The notes under the pieces: model-generated
Seen by the model: the letters and a program-made list of their open reading frames with translations, nothing else
Told to the model about the DNA's origin: nothing
Database searches by the model: none
Assembly: GCA_049699975.1 (NCBI GenBank)
Contig: JBNAWB010000111.1
Location: forward strand, 1 to 11,757
From: CAZAGD01 sp049699975
Lineage (GTDB): Bacteria; Desulfobacterota; SM23-61
Length of the DNA stretch: 11,757 nucleotides
Direction of reading: 5' to 3'
In this document: positions 1 through 7,977 of the stretch, in pieces
How the letters are laid out: the number at the start of each line of letters is the position of its first letter
Position numbering within the stretch: the first letter of the stretch is position 1
Position numbers and translations under genes: made by a program

Positions 1-456
1 TCCCCGCCGTTCATGGCGGAGAAAAGGTGGGTAAGAAGGAAATAAGCAATTCCCAGCCGATTTTAATTTCGCCTCTCCCCCCCGCCTGTCTCCTGCTGGT
101 GAGAAAAATTAAAACTGATCGACGGTCAGGGTCAAAAAATATTGCCTTGTGACGGAAATTGTGCTAATAAAATAAAAGAGCGGTGATCGCCGGTCCAAAT
201 ACTGGGAATAGGTCAAGAGCCCCAGGACGTCAGGAAGTCTTAATGACAAAAATCCCGCTTAGCGGGAGCGCCAACCTAATTGCGACACCGCTCTTTTGCA
301 TTCCACGAGTGGGAAGTGCCTTTAGAAGAAAATTTTAAGGTGGGAAAGGAAAAAATCTAATAAAGGTTAATTAGCCTCCAATTCTTTGGAAATATCTATG
401 TGGAAGCCCAAGATATCATATTATTAGATCCAAAAAATTTTTATTTCATTGGCAAC
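1..456. other. Gene-free left end with inverted repeats
   Basis: I see no credible coding sequence here on either strand. Besides the element at 174-297 it holds three simple inverted repeats. One is a 5-bp GC-rich hairpin at 4-8/15-19. The second is a pair of 9-base A/T arms at 61-69/106-114. The third is a pair of 9-base arms at 355-363/421-429. None is followed by a convincing T-tract, so I do not call a terminator. The region lies downstream of the broken VapBC remnants on the minus strand and looks like degraded accessory DNA. Confidence 0.5.
174..297. ncRNA. Candidate structured RNA or MITE-like element closed by a 16-bp stem
   Basis: The ends AAAAGAGCGGTG (174-185) and CACCGCTCTTTT (286-297) are perfect reverse complements. 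After one bulged base the stem continues with TCGC (187-190) against GCGA (282-285). Inside are a hairpin with 6-bp arms and a TTA loop at 253-267, a possible 5-bp stem at 202-206/221-225 and a 4-bp stem at 229-232/244-247. A long terminal stem closing a multi-branched interior suits a small structured RNA on either strand, or a short non-autonomous inverted-repeat element. I compared it by eye with 6S, SRP, tmRNA, RNase P and common riboswitch consensus motifs and recognised none. The strand is undetermined: one arm ends in TTTT on each strand. Confidence 0.4.
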
Positions 457-744
457 CTATTTAAATTCCTCGTCCCCAGTAACCAATTCGGCTTTTTAAA
501 GCTTAGCTAGGGCGGCGAAGCAATTACTATAGGGCATCCGTTTAAATGCCTTAAACTCTGCTGCCTGTTTAGTCAACTCCAAAACCACAGGGACAATCTG
601 GATAGGAAGAGCGGATATTAGAAGAAGGATTTTTCCAGAATCTCGTGCTATCCGAAATAACTCGATCATCTTGTCCGCACCATTTTCCTTCTCCAAGTAC
701 ACGATTAAGCTATATGAATCCAACACCCTTAGCACTGCCTTCAT
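457..744 (-). pseudogene. Degraded VapC-type PIN-domain toxin
   Basis: PIN proteins of the VapC family are metal-dependent RNases acting as toxins of VapBC modules. The start resembles a PIN domain (MKAVLRVLDSYSLIVYLE, with the first conserved acidic residue in LDSY). The later part matches the end of the fold (LPIQIVPVVLELTKQAAEF and PYSNCFAALAKL). Between them only about 20 residues remain where the family normally has 40-50 carrying a conserved Glu, so an internal deletion is likely. A TAA at 496-498 interrupts the frame after LAKL. Reading through it gives KAELVTGDEEFK and then a TAG at 457-459, and LVTGD is the usual end of the domain. Deletion plus in-frame nonsense argue for a dead gene. 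Its ATG overlaps the stop of the upstream antitoxin remnant, as in functional VapBC pairs. Confidence 0.75.
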
Positions 745-881
745 AACAGGCGCTCTCTTTCCTTTTCTTCTTTTAAAGCTTTGAGTAATTTTCCTTTAGT
801 GCCCGTCATCCCGGCCATATTCCGAATGTAACCATCCGTGATAGGTTTTATGATGATTTCACCGTTTCTCTCAAAAAAGGT
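741..881 (-). pseudogene. Truncated AbrB/MazE-like (VapB) antitoxin remnant
   Basis: The frame ending with TGA at 741-743 reads ERNGEIIIKPI, then GYIRNMAGMTGTKGKLLKAL, then a charged tail. The EIIIKPI strand is typical of the end of a SpoVT/AbrB DNA-binding domain, and the Lys/Glu-rich tail suits a toxin-neutralising region. The N-terminal half of the domain is absent and no start codon is available: an in-frame TAA lies at 882-884. The break coincides with the left end of a transposase remnant, so loss of the 5' end by insertion or deletion is the simplest reading. ATGA overlap with the PIN gene supports a former toxin-antitoxin pair. Confidence 0.6.
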
Positions 882-1059
882 TTATTAAGCCAGGCCCAAA
901 GATCGCGATGAGTAAAGAGATTTAACCTCAAAAGAGCAAGCAAATTTGATGGCTGCTCATGGCTTCGCCTTCCATAAATTTCCCGCAGAAGCTAACGTGG
1001 CCAGGAAGGCGAGCTTTTTCTAAAGCCCCTTGAGCTTTTTTTACCGAGAAGGTGCTCAC
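881..1059 (-). pseudogene. C-terminal relic of an insertion-sequence transposase, frameshifted
   Basis: Two adjacent minus-strand frames together give a plausible transposase C terminus. The first (about 1059-990) reads FSVKKAQGALEKARLPGHVS. After a shift of frame near 985-990 the second continues LREIYGRRSHEQPSNLLALL and RLNLFTHRDLWAWLNKPF, ending near 881. The second segment resembles, from memory, the C terminus of DDE transposases common in thermophilic Bacillota; I cannot assign an IS family. The 5' part is missing (TAA at 1060-1062 in the first frame), so it is a non-functional fragment. Its left edge abuts the truncated antitoxin. Confidence 0.5.
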
Positions 1060-1125
1060 TTAGCGAAAGCAGATGTTATCCCCTCTTGAGTAGGAAATGG
1101 GTTCATCTTTAGGCTTTTACCTCGC

Positions 1126-1542
1126 TCATATAAATAAAATCTGATCGGCAGCCGTTGCTGTCAAAAAAGCAATCAACCCCATACTCCGGTCCACTACCTC
1201 GCTTAGCTCATTCCTGGCTATATTGAGCAGGCTCATGGAATTGCTGCAGACATAAAACTTTGCTCCTAATTCATTTGTTTGCCGCAGAAGTTCATTTAGC
1301 TCCTCTTGCAAATTTTGATCTCTCTTTTCTTTAAGATTCTTTGCATAAATGGACGTTTCCTTTTCTAAAGAGAGAAGGGGGAAACTATTTTTTTTGAGGT
1401 AATAAAGAGACCCATAAGTAAAAAAAAGACGCACCTCTCTTCCTAAAGCCAAAGCTGCCTGGGCGATATGCAAGCCATGCTGGATCCGGTCAAAAGATTC
1501 ACTGTGAAATATAATAGCCAGGCCGCTTAATTTCTCGGTCAT
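1126..1542 (-). CDS. DsrE/DsrF-family protein
   Basis: A 138-residue protein of the DsrE/DsrF/TusD-like fold, whose members bind or pass on sulfur as cysteine persulfide. The start LSGLAIIFHSESFDRIQHGL fits the first strand and helix of the fold. The motif FYVCSNSM with Cys99 matches the conserved position of the reactive cysteine in DsrE-like proteins, and the end (FLTATAADQILFI) is the usual last helix and strand. The ATG overlaps the stop of the upstream hemerythrin gene by four bases, and AGGAG lies five bases before it, so it is the last gene of the NO operon. Its role there is not known. Handling of persulfides or S-nitrosothiols is an inference. No intrinsic terminator is visible after its stop. 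Confidence 0.72.
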   Translation of the reverse strand: MTEKLSGLAIIFHSESFDRIQHGLHIAQAALALGREVRLFFTYGSLYYLKKNSFPLLSLEKETSIYAKNLKEKRDQNLQEELNELLRQTNELGAKFYVCSNSMSLLNIARNELSEVVDRSMGLIAFLTATAADQILFI

Positions 1543-2045
1543 GAAACTCCTTTTATCGCAGGGGATTGCTGACGAATAGATTCAGCCCACTTAAGTAAAG
1601 AAACGCCTGCTTGGCGGGCGGCCGCTAACTTCTCCCCCAACTGGGCCAACTCGGCCGCAGACAGCCGCTCGGCTAAAATGGCCAAGCCATCACAATTAGA
1701 TACATGGACCAATAAAGCGCGGGCTTTTTGGGCTGCTTCTTTTGCTTCGGCATCGCTTAATTCAGATTTTTGCAACAGCGCCGCCGCAGCGCGCGCCGTG
1801 GCAATTACCCCATCATGTTCTTTTACAAGATCATCTACGTATTCACCCAAGAAAACTCTCAAAGCAGGATATAGAGCCTCTTCTTCAAAGCGAAAATGAG
1901 GGCCCACTAATTTGTCAATCTGCCACAAGATTTCTCTGGCCCGTTGTACATTCTTGGTCTGTAGGGCGTTAGTTAAATCAATTAATCCGTCGCGCACTTG
2001 CCGGTGCTCTGCCCTAAATTCGGCAATAGGATCAATAGTAGCCAT
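1539..2045 (-). CDS. Hemerythrin-like HHE-domain protein with an altered fourth-helix motif
   Basis: A 168-residue all-helical hemerythrin/HHE cation-binding protein. His14 (AEHRQ), H50-x3-E54 (HFRFEEEALYP) and His77 (KEHDG) are in the expected places for a di-iron four-helix bundle. The fourth-helix motif, usually HxxxE followed by a Phe-Pro, is instead H114-V-S-N-C118-D119-G, so a Cys takes the glutamate position with an Asp beside it. The iron site may therefore be altered or involve a thiolate or Asp. The ATG follows AAGGAGG at good spacing. It lies 24 nt after the stop of the preceding hemerythrin gene and overlaps dsrE by 4 bp. Context suggests NO, oxygen or iron handling beside NO reductase; no enzymatic activity can be assigned. 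Confidence 0.82.
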   Translation of the reverse strand: MATIDPIAEFRAEHRQVRDGLIDLTNALQTKNVQRAREILWQIDKLVGPHFRFEEEALYPALRVFLGEYVDDLVKEHDGVIATARAAAALLQKSELSDAEAKEAAQKARALLVHVSNCDGLAILAERLSAAELAQLGEKLAAARQAGVSLLKWAESIRQQSPAIKGVS

Positions 2046-2069
2046 TTTTAGTTACCTCCTTTTTAGTTT

Positions 2070-2618
2070 TTAGGCCAATAAAGATTCCATCTCTATCAAT
2101 GTATCAGCCATTTTGGCTAAGAATTTTTCGCCCACCTTTGCTTCTTCTCTTTGGAAGGCCGCGGACAATTCTTGCTGCTCTGCTGGGGTTACTTCTTTGG
2201 CCACCATGAGGAAAAAAACATGATCTTCTTGGTGCATGTGCTTTTTTAACAAGGAAATATAAGCAGCAAGATTCTCTAAAATAATGATTCCCGCCGCTTC
2301 CTGGCCTTGGCTATAGCCCGGCAGAGCCTGAGCTATTTGGCTTATTAAATTTCTCCCTTGCTCGTGGGTATACCGTAAGGTTTCAATCTGGGCATCTAAT
2401 TCTCCCTTTTTCTTCATCGCTAAGAGGCTAAAAAGCAAATGCTCTTCTTTGAAATGGTGATACTTATCGGTAAAGGACCGGGCGCATTCTAAAACTTTAG
2501 AGAAAAATTCGGGCGATGGTTTTCCTCCGGCTTCCATCTTTATCTGCGCTTCTTGGAGCCTATCCAGAAATTTTTGTATAAAATGGTGTTCATTTATTAA
2601 TTTTTCCAGAACATTCAT
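2070..2618 (-). CDS. Hemerythrin-like HHE-domain protein
   Basis: A 182-residue protein with a complete set of hemerythrin ligand motifs: His11/His12 (NEHHF), H54/H55 with E58/E59 (YHHFKEEHLLF), H85-E86 (THEQ) and H127-x3-E131 (HMHQED). This is the order seen in single-domain di-iron HHE proteins that bind O2 or NO. The frame is open further upstream to 2645, but I chose the ATG at 2618 because AGGAG precedes it by eight bases and the extra nine residues have no family counterpart. It begins 42 nt after the NO reductase stop and belongs to the same transcript. A role in capturing NO or O2, or in protecting the reductase, is inferred from context. Confidence 0.85.
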   Translation of the reverse strand: MNVLEKLINEHHFIQKFLDRLQEAQIKMEAGGKPSPEFFSKVLECARSFTDKYHHFKEEHLLFSLLAMKKKGELDAQIETLRYTHEQGRNLISQIAQALPGYSQGQEAAGIIILENLAAYISLLKKHMHQEDHVFFLMVAKEVTPAEQQELSAAFQREEAKVGEKFLAKMADTLIEMESLLA

Positions 2619-2660
2619 AAAGCCCGCTCCTGTTCGTTCCCTCAAAGAATAAACAATTTC

Positions 2661-4937
2661 TTAAAGCTCGATTCCTAATTTCTCCCAAACTGATTCTCCA
2701 TCCTTTATGGTGGCTTGCTTAAGATGCCTAAAAGTTTTGAGTAAAAAATAGAGCAGAGGCAAGACGCCGCCCAAAATGATGATTAAGTCAGGGATCACCC
2801 GCAAATTTCCTAACACGTACACCACTGGTCTTTCAAAGAAAGAAGGATCTCTGGCCACCCAAAGCCCTTCTTTAAAGGAAGTCCAAGCCTGCATGGCTCC
2901 CACGGGTAATAATGTGCCTATAGCCATTAAGAATAAGCCTCCGTTCAAGCCCCAGAAGGAAATCTTTAACCATTTATCTTGCCAGTAATCTTTATTTACC
3001 AAACCGCGCCAAGAAAAGAGGAGTAAAGCTATGGAAAGCATCCCGTAGGTCCCAAAAAGAGCCGTGTGCCCATGGTTCATAGTTAAATACGTACCGTGTT
3101 CATAATAATTGACAATGGGCAAGTTTATTAAAAACCCAAAGACTCCTGCCCCCAAAAAATTCCAAAAAGAAGCGGCTACCAAAAAATAAAGAGGCCAACG
3201 GTATGAAAAATCTTTCCCCGCTTGTTTAATAGATTTATATTCCATGAGACCGCGCACTACTAAACCCAAAAGCGGCACAGGCTCCATGGAAGAAAAAACT
3301 GATCCCCATCCGATCCAGAAAGTTGGTCCCCCATACCAGAAATAATGATGGGCCGTGCCGACAATCCCGGATAGAAACACTAAGATGGCTGTAAAATAGG
3401 CAACGGTCAATGCGGCGCGGGCGGTTGCTAAACCCATAGCCACTAAGAGCAGAGAAATAACTCCTACTCCAAAAAACTCAAAAATGCTCTCCACCCAAAT
3501 ATGCACTACGAACCATCTCCAATAGTCAGCTAAAGTCAAATGTGTTCCCCGGCCATAGAGCAACCCGAAACCAAAAAAGGCCACGACTAAAATAGCGCTT
3601 AGCGTATAAAACCAAATAAGAGAAGTAAACTCATCGCGATGGCCCATCTGCAGGTGGGGAGCAATGGCGCGATAAACAATCAATAACCAGGCGATCAGGC
3701 CGATAAAGAGCAAAATTTGCCAGAGACGTCCCAATTCTAAATACTCCCATCCCTGATGGCCAAGCCAAAACCACCAGTCGCCCACTAACCCTTTTATTCC
3801 GGCGGCCGTACCCAAAAGGCTCCCCAAGGCTACCATGATAATGGCCGCAAATAGAACCTGCACTAATAAGCCTTGCCCTCGCGGTTCTCGGCCGCCAATT
3901 ATGGGGCCCAGATAAATAGCAGAAGCAACCCAAGTAGTGGCAATCCAAAAGATAGCTAATTGTAAATGCCAGCTCTTCGCCCAGCTATAGGGGATAAAAT
4001 CAGCGATAGCCTGCAGCCAGAATGTTGCTGGCCGTACAGTATAGTGTGCTAAAAGTCCGCCCAAGCTCGTCTGCAATAAAAAAAGAAGGGCCACTACTAA
4101 AAAATATTTGGCCGCCCGCAATTGACTGGAAGTTAGGGGCAAATTAATTAATTTTTCTGCTAAAGATACTCCTCCTACCTCTCCATACCAGAGACGGTAA
4201 TGGTGGACTAAGAAAATAAACAAACCTAAAACTACTAAGAGAGCAAAAACTCCGGCTAAGGACCAGAAATATATGTTTGGGGTGGCTACATTTCCTAGGC
4301 TTTGATCCGGGGGCCAATTGTTCGTATAAGTAACGTCTTCTCCAGGACGCGGAGTTGAGGCTACCCAAGCCGTCCAAAAAAAGAAGCGCGAAATTTGTTT
4401 TCTTTCTTCAGCATTGGGCACAGTTTGCGGCAGAAAGCCATACCGCTTATCACCCTCTTTAAAAGTTTTTTCCCAAAATTGGTGCACATTTTCTAAGGCT
4501 TTAATTTGAGGTGGGCTTAAAGTGAGCGTATCACTCCCGGGGTCATAACGATTAGTCTTTATTTCTTTCCTTACCTTTACATCTATCAGTTCCTTTTGTA
4601 AGGAATTAATTTGCCCATAAGGCTGGCCATACTCCTGGAGAGCGAAAAAATTTCTGATGGTCTCTCCTATTAAATGCAGAGTTGTAGCTGAAAATTCAGG
4701 CCCCCTTTGAGAACCATGCCCCCAGACGCTGCCATGATCCATCAACCCATAACGCTGATAAACATCTTGACCAGCTAAAATATCTTCTTTGGTAAAGAGC
4801 ATTTTCCCTTCTGGTGAAAAAATTTTGCCGGGGTAAGGTGGCAATTGCCTTTGGGCCGCATATCCTCCCAAGAGAAGAATGGCCATGGCAATTATAAAAC
4901 TAAAAATAGCTCCCCATTTAAGCTTGCTAAGCGACAT
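2661..4937 (-). CDS. norZ: Quinol-dependent nitric oxide reductase (qNOR)
   Basis: Membrane heme-copper-superfamily enzyme reducing 2 NO to N2O with quinol electrons. The 758-residue length is usual for single-subunit qNOR. One N-terminal helix is followed by an extracellular domain (about residues 30-215, with YGLMDHGSVWGHG typical of the family), then some 13 hydrophobic helices. Visible ligands are His324 (SWHLQ) for low-spin heme b, His479 and Glu483 (HIWVE) and His530/His531 (GTAHHYFW) for the non-heme iron site, and His622/His624 (NHGH) for the hemes. No CxxCH occurs, so it is not the cytochrome c-fed type. The ATG at 4952 would also be open, but AGGAGG sits six bases before the ATG at 4937, so I use the latter. 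It begins 11 nt after the RIC-like gene. Confidence 0.95.
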   Translation of the reverse strand: MSLSKLKWGAIFSFIIAMAILLLGGYAAQRQLPPYPGKIFSPEGKMLFTKEDILAGQDVYQRYGLMDHGSVWGHGSQRGPEFSATTLHLIGETIRNFFALQEYGQPYGQINSLQKELIDVKVRKEIKTNRYDPGSDTLTLSPPQIKALENVHQFWEKTFKEGDKRYGFLPQTVPNAEERKQISRFFFWTAWVASTPRPGEDVTYTNNWPPDQSLGNVATPNIYFWSLAGVFALLVVLGLFIFLVHHYRLWYGEVGGVSLAEKLINLPLTSSQLRAAKYFLVVALLFLLQTSLGGLLAHYTVRPATFWLQAIADFIPYSWAKSWHLQLAIFWIATTWVASAIYLGPIIGGREPRGQGLLVQVLFAAIIMVALGSLLGTAAGIKGLVGDWWFWLGHQGWEYLELGRLWQILLFIGLIAWLLIVYRAIAPHLQMGHRDEFTSLIWFYTLSAILVVAFFGFGLLYGRGTHLTLADYWRWFVVHIWVESIFEFFGVGVISLLLVAMGLATARAALTVAYFTAILVFLSGIVGTAHHYFWYGGPTFWIGWGSVFSSMEPVPLLGLVVRGLMEYKSIKQAGKDFSYRWPLYFLVAASFWNFLGAGVFGFLINLPIVNYYEHGTYLTMNHGHTALFGTYGMLSIALLLFSWRGLVNKDYWQDKWLKISFWGLNGGLFLMAIGTLLPVGAMQAWTSFKEGLWVARDPSFFERPVVYVLGNLRVIPDLIIILGGVLPLLYFLLKTFRHLKQATIKDGESVWEKLGIEL

Positions 4938-4948
4938 AATCACCCTCC

Positions 4949-5737
4949 TCATTTATGATTGATTTTTGTTTTTTCTGCCCACTCCTCAATAAATTTTTCA
5001 TAATGCCGAGGATCAAAATTCATCTCCAATTCTATATTCTGAAATTTAGACCCCAGCTCATTTATCTGCTCGGGAGCAAGTTGTTTTTCCAACCAAGGGA
5101 ATAAAACTTCATCTTCTTTCTTTATATGCTGCTGGAGGAGCTCTTGGTAGGAGAGCAGGTTTTCTATTAATTCCAGATCATTCCCTTGTTCCAAATTTGT
5201 CAAAATGTTTTGGACCAGAGAGCGGGCCATTTTGTGTTCTTCTTTCATGACTCTTAAAATATCCAAGTCTTCGGGAAAATATTTAAAAAGAATATCTTCT
5301 TCTTTTGCGTGATGAAACTTATCAGCATAGGAGCGTATAAAATCAACTCCTTTTATAATCAGATTTCTCTTTTCTTCGGGATTTAAAGATAAGTAGGCAA
5401 TTAAATCTGGAATAAGGGTTAGCCATCTTTTAATCCAGAGATGTTCAGCCACTAATTTTTTTATAGGCGCCGTGTAGATAATTCCTTGGTGGGGAAGAGG
5501 AGCACCCCTTTTTTCGCTATTTATATTTTCTGCTTCCTGGAAAAATACGCACCTTAGGCGATCTTTGAGCATAGCGCTATCCGGTGGAGGCAATTTATGA
5601 ATTTCTAAAACATCTTTTACTAAACATAAGCCCATGGTGCAGCTTCCACATTCAATCCCATAATTTGCTAAAATTCTTTCGATCTGGGGGTATTCTTTGA
5701 TTACTTCTTTGATGCTCCGGTTAAGATAATTTTCCAT
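4949..5737 (-). CDS. RIC/ScdA-like di-iron protein (Cys-rich domain plus hemerythrin domain)
   Basis: 262 residues. An N-terminal domain (about 1-60) has the pattern C30-x2-C33-x4-C38 within GIECGSCTMGLCLVKDVLEI, as in the DUF542/DUF1858-type domains found ahead of hemerythrin in RIC/ScdA/YtfE-like proteins. A hemerythrin domain (about 90-225) follows with His99, His142/His143 and Glu146 (FHHAKEED), His168 (EEH) and H204-x3-E208 (HIKKEDEVLFP). RIC proteins are made under nitrosative stress and help restore Fe-S clusters; that function is extrapolated. The frame is open to 5803, but the ATG at 5737 is preceded by GGGGGAAGG and matches the domain start. First gene of the NO operon, directly behind the CRP/FNR-type box at 5829-5844. 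Confidence 0.85.
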   Translation of the reverse strand: MENYLNRSIKEVIKEYPQIERILANYGIECGSCTMGLCLVKDVLEIHKLPPPDSAMLKDRLRCVFFQEAENINSEKRGAPLPHQGIIYTAPIKKLVAEHLWIKRWLTLIPDLIAYLSLNPEEKRNLIIKGVDFIRSYADKFHHAKEEDILFKYFPEDLDILRVMKEEHKMARSLVQNILTNLEQGNDLELIENLLSYQELLQQHIKKEDEVLFPWLEKQLAPEQINELGSKFQNIELEMNFDPRHYEKFIEEWAEKTKINHK

Positions 5738-5802
5738 TTTGCACCTTCCCCCATCATCATTAAAAATGTTTCTTAGAAAAATCTTCATCTCTTTTTGCTC
5801 CA

Positions 5803-5844
5803 AGATAAAACCCCGAGCAGAAATAATCCTTGATTTAAGTCAAG
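5803..5844 (-). promoter_or_regulatory. CRP/FNR-family (DNR-like) box and -10 for the NO operon
   Basis: CTTGATTTAAGTCAAG at 5829-5844 is a near-perfect dyad and fits TTGAT-N4-GTCAA, the pattern known for the NO-responsive regulator DNR of Pseudomonas. On the minus strand TTATCT occupies 5808-5803, centred 31 bp from the box centre, which is what an activator bound at about -41.5 requires. This puts the transcription start near 5795 and leaves a leader of about 58 nt before the RIC-like gene. The regulator is not in the window. The box starts 14 bp beyond the nrdJ stop. Confidence 0.75.
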
Positions 5845-5857
5845 AAAATAAAAAAAT

Positions 5858-7940
5858 TTACGTACAGCGCGAAAATCCACAAAGGCGGCAGATTAAGCAG
5901 CCGCTTTCTGGCTCCAGAGTGCTCCCGCACTCCGGACAGTGTTTCAAGTGACCATCGAAATAAAATTTTTTTTCTTCCTTAGACCATCCGGGGCTATTTT
6001 CTAAATATTTTTGGAGAGCTCGGGAAATGGCATCAGAACAGGAAAGTACCAAAGATCCATTATCCCAGATAGGAACTGGACAGCGGATTCCTTGCAATTG
6101 CTGCATGATTGAGACCACATCGACTCCCGAGCGGAGCGCTAAGGATACTAACCTTCCGGTAGTCTCATTTTGGCAAGCAGCACAGCCTCCTGATTTGCCC
6201 ATCAAGGCAAAGACTTCAAAGATTCCTTCTTCATCTTTATTAATGGTCACGTACAAAGAGCCGCAGCCGGTTTTTAATTTGTGTGTTTGCCCGTGCGTTA
6301 TTTCTGGACGCGGCCTTGGTTTCAAAAACCCAAAATATGAGCTGCTTTTTTCTTTTGGGGGGCGCGGTGGTTTTCTACTTTCTGCGAGAGAAGAAGGTAC
6401 CTGCAAAACTTGCTCGTCCCTACTTCCTTGGACATAAACGGTTACTCCTTTGCATCCCCATTGGTAGGCCATTTGCAATACTTTAGCCACATCAGCTTCC
6501 GTACAGTGAGCTGGGAAATTAACTGTTTTGGAAACAGCGTTATCTGTATATTTTTGGAAGGCTGCTTGGATGCGCAAATGCCATTCCGGGGCAATATCTT
6601 GGGCGGTAGCGAAAACCTTTCGCCACTTCTCAGGAACTTCGCCAGGAGCGAGAGAACGTAGACTTCCTCTTTGGGTAATTTTTTTTAATAGTTCATCGCT
6701 GAACCAGCCCTCCTGCTGGCTTATATTTTGGAAATAGGGATTGACCACAAGAAACCGTTCCTTTTCTAGAGCTAAACGTTCATAAACCAGAGCATAAAGG
6801 GGCTCTATCCCGCTGGAACAGTTGGCGATGATCGAGATAGTCCCGGTAGGGGCGATAGTAGTTAGGGTCGCATTTCGCCGGGGATTTTCTTGGCGCTGAG
6901 CAAAGATAGAATGAGGAAAATTCGGAAAAGGCCCGCGTTCTTTGGCCAAATTTTCCGAGGCTTTTTGAGCTTCCCCTTGAATAAAACTCATTACCTTTTC
7001 GGCAGTATAAATTGCTTCATCGGAATCATAAGGAATCTCTAATTGCACCAACATATCAGCGAAACCCATGACTCCTAAACCGATTTTACGATTTCCTTTG
7101 GTTACTTCTTCTATTTGAGGTAGGGGATAACGATTCAGGTCTATCACGTTGTCTAAGAAATGAACGGCCAATTTGATTATTTCTTTTAAGCGAGGGAAGT
7201 CTATTTCTTTATTAGAAACAAAGCGCGCGAGATTTAGGGAACCCAAGTTGCAGGATTCATAAGGGAGCAAAGGTTGTTCACCGCAAGGATTGGTACTTTC
7301 AATTAGGCCTAAATGAGGAGTAGGATTGTCTCGATTCAGCCGATCAAGAAAAATAACTCCCGGTTCTCCATTTTTCCAAGCGGATTGGGCTATAAGATCA
7401 AAGACCATACGAGCCGGCAGGCGCTCTGTTGTTTCCCCGGTGCGCGGATTGATGAGCTCGTACATCTCCTCAGCGGCTACTGCTTTCATGAAGGCATCTG
7501 TAATTCCTACGGACAAATTAAAATTACGCAAGCGACCATGGTCCGCTTTAGCGGCGATGAATTCTAATATATCAGGATGGTCCACCCTTAAAATGCCCAT
7601 ATTGGCGCCCCGGCGGGTACCCCCCTGTTTGATAGTTTCCGTGGCCACATCAAAAATATGCATAAAAGAAACNNNNNNNNNNNNNNNNNNNNNNNNNNNN
7701 NNNNNNNNNNNNNNNNNNNNNNNNNNNNNNNNNNNNNNNNNNNNNNNNNNNNNNNNNNNNNNNNNNNNNNNNGGGGTCTTGTTTCTCATCGTAGATTATA
7801 TCAGCCTGAGCTATATTCCAGGCCACCCGCCAAAACATCTCTCCTGGAGTTTCTCGTAAATTACCTAACTCATCTTTTCTCAAGTAGCGTTTCTCCAAGA
7901 CTTTGCAGGCATATTCTGAAAGAACAGGTTCCTTGTGCAT
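5858..7940 (-). CDS. nrdJ: Adenosylcobalamin-dependent (class II) ribonucleotide reductase, interrupted by an assembly gap
   Basis: Reduces ribonucleotides to deoxyribonucleotides with an adenosylcobalamin-derived thiyl radical. The first 56 residues (7940-7773) precede the N run. After it, 604 residues start at VSFMHIFDVATETIKQGG. They include the active-site loop NPCGEQPLLPYESCNLGSLNL's first part NPCGE (radical Cys and Glu), PTGTISIIANCSSGIEP, a basic proline-rich linker, a TSCPD-like domain (TGCGSLYVTINKDEEG, LALRSGVD, GIRCP) and a C-terminal CPECG...CRLCGFSRC cysteine tail typical of NrdJ. The two halves are out of frame across exactly 100 N, so the true gap is a multiple of three if the gene is intact. 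By family comparison about 100 residues are missing, including the LSACF cysteine. The ATG at 7940 has only a distant AGGGAG. A perfect CRP/FNR-type box lies upstream. Confidence 0.9.
7673..7772. other. Assembly gap of 100 N
   Basis: A run of exactly 100 undetermined bases inside nrdJ. The round number and the frame mismatch on either side indicate a placeholder of unknown true length. The missing part should encode the segment holding the first redox cysteine and the glycine-rich GGGTGF-like loop of class II reductases. Confidence 0.95.
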
Positions 7941-7977
7941 TTGCGGTTGCTTTCTCCCTTTTTATTTTTTGGTTTTT

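Noticed and set aside
1063..1125. Short minus-strand peptide starting MNPFPTQEG between the transposase relic and the DsrE gene
   Set aside because: Only 16 codons, no convincing ribosome binding site, and it adjoins decayed IS sequence.
3631..3948. Second minus-strand open frame inside the NO reductase
   Set aside because: Another frame of a clearly real membrane-protein gene; its translation has no recognisable features.
2661..4937. Cytochrome c-dependent NO reductase subunit
   Set aside because: The long N-terminal domain has no CxxCH heme c site and the gene encodes a single fused subunit, as in quinol-fed enzymes.
4938..4952. ATG at 4952 as the NO reductase start, overlapping the RIC-like stop
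   Set aside because: The bases after it form AGGAGG, an ideal ribosome binding site for the ATG at 4937; the five extra residues have no family support.
5738..5803. Longer N terminus for the RIC-like protein starting at 5803
   Set aside because: It lies at the predicted -10/transcription start and has no ribosome binding site. The ATG at 5737 has GGGGGAAGG and fits the domain start.
7326..7859. Plus-strand open frame running through the N gap
   Set aside because: It is the complement of nrdJ coding sequence, has no ribosome binding site and is held open partly by N codons.
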